Below are positions 6,001-7,895 of a stretch of DNA of 7,895 bases, in pieces. The notes under the pieces were generated by a model, which saw only the letters and a list, made by a program, of their open reading frames with translations, ran no database searches and was not told where the DNA came from. Within the stretch, counting starts at the first letter, position 1, and every line of letters begins with the position of its first letter. Origin of the DNA: Prevotella sp. UBA6429 (GTDB lineage: Bacteria; Bacteroidota; Bacteroidia; Bacteroidales; Bacteroidaceae). Position numbers and translations under genes: made by a program. Location of the stretch: assembly GCA_002437285.1 (NCBI GenBank), contig DJOV01000020.1:1-7895 (forward strand), in the 5' to 3' direction.

Positions 6001-6342
6001 AACATTACATTCTTTGCTTATTTATTAATCTCCATCACAGATAGAAGAATGCAAGACTTTAGACTCTACCTGAAATGAAAAAACGGAGAAAAGACAGTCA
6101 ACAAAATGGTAATGCAAAATGATAGTTTCAAGCCAACGCCATCCACCTGTGCTCAATACGCTTATGCACGATGCCGGAGATGCTCTGTGCCAATCTATAG
6201 CCTCCAACAAGAATCACATAAATATTATAATAAGATATGCTGCATAGTCTTATACTACGTCAGCTTTTTGCTGCCCCTATCTTTTCTCCAAATATCTTTA
6301 CCTATTATTTAACAGACTTGGATTAGATAAACTGAAGATATT
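6001..6342. other. 342-base intergenic region upstream of the WYL gene
   Basis: The region is AT-rich and presumably carries the WYL promoter, but I found no match to both Bacteroides promoter boxes at proper spacing. Short open frames on both strands (68 codons plus, 61 codons minus) look non-coding. The notable structures are a 22-nt near-perfect palindrome at 6231-6252 and a weak hairpin, cagc-ttttt-gctg (6261-6273). Confidence 0.55.
6231..6252. promoter_or_regulatory. Near-perfect palindrome, candidate operator
   Basis: The outer arms taaga (6231-6235) and tctta (6248-6252) and inner arms tatgc (6236-6240) and gcata (6242-6246) form a 22-nt dyad broken only by a central t and one extra g at 6247. 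It lies about 230 bases upstream of the WYL start, in the gap where an autoregulated promoter would be expected. WYL regulators of the BrxR/CapW type bind palindromes near their own promoters, so this is a plausible binding site. The evidence is position and symmetry only. Confidence 0.35.
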
Positions 6343-6798
6343 TCAATCAACCAAATCGACTGTCCAGTTCAGGCTTTGAATTTTCAAGTCGAGCTCTCGA
6401 TACTGTTTGGCGTAGGTATCCGCCTCCTTGCGAAGAGCGTTTACGTCGATGGTGCGGACATATTTCAGTTCGTTTCTGCCAAAGCGAGTGTCGTTGGCAG
6501 ATACGTGTCTTACCACCTCTTGCAGTGCCTTGACACGCATCGACAAGACATCTCTCTTGGCAATCAACCGAGTCAAGGACACACCATCGTGGAGGGTCTG
6601 GACATTGGTCATGTTGATGCGATAAATCATGTCCTCCAACTGTACGAGAGCATCATCCAGTTCCTTGTACAACTCCTCCACGTTGTCGCAAGGCTCATCG
6701 CCCTCCTGCACCTTGGCGCTTTCCTTGATACGCTCTTTCAACTGAGCCACTTTCTTCTGCAAGTCGGCCCTGATGCTCAATGCTTCTGCTAACTTCAT
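6343..6798 (-). CDS. DIP1984-family (septicolysin-like) protein
   Basis: This 151-residue protein matches the DIP1984 family over its whole length. Family features seen: the start MKLAEALSIRADLQKK (1-16), AKVQEGDEP (28-36), the helix ELYKELDDALVQLEDMIYRI (42-61) leading to NMTN (62-65), TLHDGVSLTRLIAKRD (68-83), and the end LDLKIQSLNWTVDLVD (136-151). It is predicted to be almost entirely helical and coiled-coil, soluble and cytoplasmic, with no signal peptide. The name septicolysin comes from a family member linked to haemolysis, and I would not infer toxin activity; the biochemical role is unknown. ATG 6798 fits the conserved family start; an in-frame ATG at 6831 would add 11 atypical residues. 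It lies 62 bases after the unrecognised gene and is probably in the same operon. Confidence 0.85.
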   Translation of the reverse strand: MKLAEALSIRADLQKKVAQLKERIKESAKVQEGDEPCDNVEELYKELDDALVQLEDMIYRINMTNVQTLHDGVSLTRLIAKRDVLSMRVKALQEVVRHVSANDTRFGRNELKYVRTIDVNALRKEADTYAKQYRELDLKIQSLNWTVDLVD

Positions 6799-6860
6799 AG
6801 TCTTCTTATTTTTATATATGACGTTAAACATCTCATTTTATTATATCAAGATTTCAGTTT

Positions 6861-7760
6861 TTACTCTCTCCCCAAGCAAGGCACCCCCTCTGGCCAATGA
6901 GGGTCGTTCTCGTTTCCATCATCAGCATAACGAATATCTCGCTGTTCGGATACATTACGCTCGTATTCCAATTTCACATTGACGATGAAATCGTCCATGC
7001 GGAGAATGTCGGGCAGACACCAAGGCATGTGAGTATGCAGGGCGTGCATCGCATAACAGATGCAATACTTGTCGTATGCCTTGTTATGCAGATGAGCTTC
7101 CGCCCACGACACACCATCATCCAAAGAGTTTGTCAAACTCTTCATCGCCTCTTCCTCTGTTTCAAAGAAATTAGCGCAAGTGCCGTTTACGATGGTAGTC
7201 ATTTTGTTACCAGCCGACATAAGCAGTTCACTGGTAAGATGAATCATATAGTCGAAGTCGGAACCGTAATAGTCATCATTCTCCAGATGCAGTACCGAAT
7301 CCTTGTCGGCATATTCGAAACGTAAAACACCCTCCAGCCAATAATCGAACCTATCGTTTACCTTGTAGGGCGAAAGGTAGAGCGTGCGCCATAGATTACG
7401 GCATTGCTCAAAACAATCTTCGGTCAACTTATAGAGTTTATCGTTCAAAGCTCCCAAGCGACTGACTTCAGACTCAGTAGGTTGAAGCATCATCTCGTCG
7501 AGCACGAACATTCGCAACTGCAACAAGTTATCAAGCAAATTCCTTTCAGATTCATTAAAATTGCGAAAGATAAAATCAGGATTGTTTTCTTCCCGATTTA
7601 CCACTTCCTTGACACGACGCTCCACTTCTTGCACGATGGCACGCTTGTCCTCTATCGTTGCCTGCTCCCTTACATAGTCGACAATATCGCCATGTACATG
7701 ATGGCAAGAGGTTGACTCGTTCACCTCAGCATCAATTAGTTTCATCCATTCCTTTTCCAT
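6861..7760 (-). CDS. Unrecognised acidic helical protein, second member of a tandem pair
   Basis: I do not recognise this 299-residue protein. It is acidic, predicted mostly helical and soluble, with no signal peptide. Residues 26-55 are charged and likely coiled coil. A Tyr/Asp-rich patch lies at 147-171 (ENDDYYGSDFDYM). The C-terminal third has SWAEAHLHNKAYDKY (218-232), LHTHMPWC (241-248) and LPDILRMDDF (249-258). The same LPDILRMDDF motif ends the gene directly upstream, so the two are paralogs. The frame stays open to 7883, but everything upstream of 7760 overlaps that paralog's coding sequence in another frame and reads as junk. I therefore place the start at ATG 7760 (MEKEWMKLIDAEV), preceded by GGAAG; ATG 7745 (MKLIDAEV) is the alternative. 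The 29-base overlap (14 for the later start) suggests translational coupling. Possible roles are open, including a DIP1984 partner or an accessory-locus component. Confidence 0.75.
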   Translation of the reverse strand: MEKEWMKLIDAEVNESTSCHHVHGDIVDYVREQATIEDKRAIVQEVERRVKEVVNREENNPDFIFRNFNESERNLLDNLLQLRMFVLDEMMLQPTESEVSRLGALNDKLYKLTEDCFEQCRNLWRTLYLSPYKVNDRFDYWLEGVLRFEYADKDSVLHLENDDYYGSDFDYMIHLTSELLMSAGNKMTTIVNGTCANFFETEEEAMKSLTNSLDDGVSWAEAHLHNKAYDKYCICYAMHALHTHMPWCLPDILRMDDFIVNVKLEYERNVSEQRDIRYADDGNENDPHWPEGVPCLGRE

Positions 7761-7895
7761 TTTCTTCCTGCTTAAAAAATACATTTCCCAGTTTCCATTG
7801 ATACACCTCTTGTTCATACTGCAACCAAACATGAACACAAAAATCATCCATGCGGAGGATGTCTGGCAACGAATAATGTTCATGGCTATGGAGCG
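7732..7895 (-). CDS. 3' end of an upstream paralog of the unrecognised protein (partial, cut by window edge)
   Basis: On the minus strand the frame entering at the right edge gives 53 codons before TGA (7734-7732). It starts LHSHEHYSLPDILRMDDF and continues with VWLQYEQEVYQWK. It aligns with residues 241-270 of the next gene: LHSHEHYSLPDILRMDDF against LHTHMPWCLPDILRMDDF, then WLQYEQEV against KLEYERNV. The DNA is also similar (20 of 22 bases between 7847-7868 and 6994-7015). The tail after the shared part differs and ends with KQEENGKGMDETN. The 5' portion lies outside the window. Its last codons overlap the start of the downstream paralog. Confidence 0.75.
   Translation of the reverse strand, partial: LHSHEHYSLPDILRMDDFCVHVWLQYEQEVYQWKLGNVFFKQEENGKGMDETN

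Noticed and set aside
5182..6078. 298-codon plus-strand open frame opposite the WYL gene
   Set aside because: It is the antisense of a well-supported WYL regulator, with a His/Leu/Ile-rich translation and no domain.
6106..6312. 68-codon plus-strand ORF with a hydrophobic end, possible small membrane peptide
   Set aside because: No ribosome-binding or promoter signal, an odd Cys/Tyr-rich composition, and it lies in the presumed WYL promoter region. The hydrophobic end reflects T-rich DNA.
7761..7883. N-terminal extension of the 299-residue protein to an ATG at 7883
   Set aside because: These bases encode the C-terminus of the upstream paralog in another frame, with clear similarity to the downstream copy. 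The extension has no family-like sequence.

Overview
The window looks like chromosomal DNA from a member of the Bacteroidales, most like the Prevotella/Bacteroides side of the order. The reasons are an exported polysaccharide lyase paired with a GH88 hydrolase in polysaccharide-utilization-locus style, start codons without strong Shine-Dalgarno sequences, and one candidate promoter that fits the Bacteroides TTTG / TAnnTTTG pattern. This is an inference from gene content; there is no rRNA or other marker gene. All five well-supported genes, including one cut by the right edge, lie on the minus strand and read right to left.

Layout. Bases 1-661 hold no convincing gene but are dense in repeats: a 15-bp perfect inverted repeat, a degenerate ~28-bp tandem repeat, a 19-bp near-perfect inverted repeat, and a hairpin plus T-run that probably ends the lyase operon. 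Bases 662-4346 are a two-gene GC-rich operon (about 65% GC in sampled rows): an exported heparinase II/III-type polysaccharide lyase followed 37 bases later by an exported GH88 unsaturated glucuronyl hydrolase. The lyase would cut a uronic-acid-containing polysaccharide by beta-elimination, and the GH88 enzyme would remove the unsaturated uronic acid from the resulting ends. The substrate cannot be fixed from sequence alone.

Bases 4347-5067 are intergenic. They contain a ~197-bp nested imperfect palindrome that resembles a miniature inverted-repeat element. They also contain a compact plus-strand unit: promoter-like boxes, a 43-codon ORF, and a very strong intrinsic terminator overlapping its stop codon.

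Bases 5068-7895 are lower in GC (about 45% in a sampled row) and form a different module. In transcription order it has the 3' end of an unrecognised gene, a complete unrecognised gene that shares its C-terminal motif (a tandem duplication with overlapping ends), a DIP1984-family coiled-coil protein, and, after a 342-base gap, a WYL-domain transcription regulator. The gap holds a 22-nt near-perfect palindrome that could be an operator. The tandem pair plus DIP1984 plus WYL is the best candidate here for an undescribed system, but its function cannot be read from the sequence and the cluster runs off the right edge.
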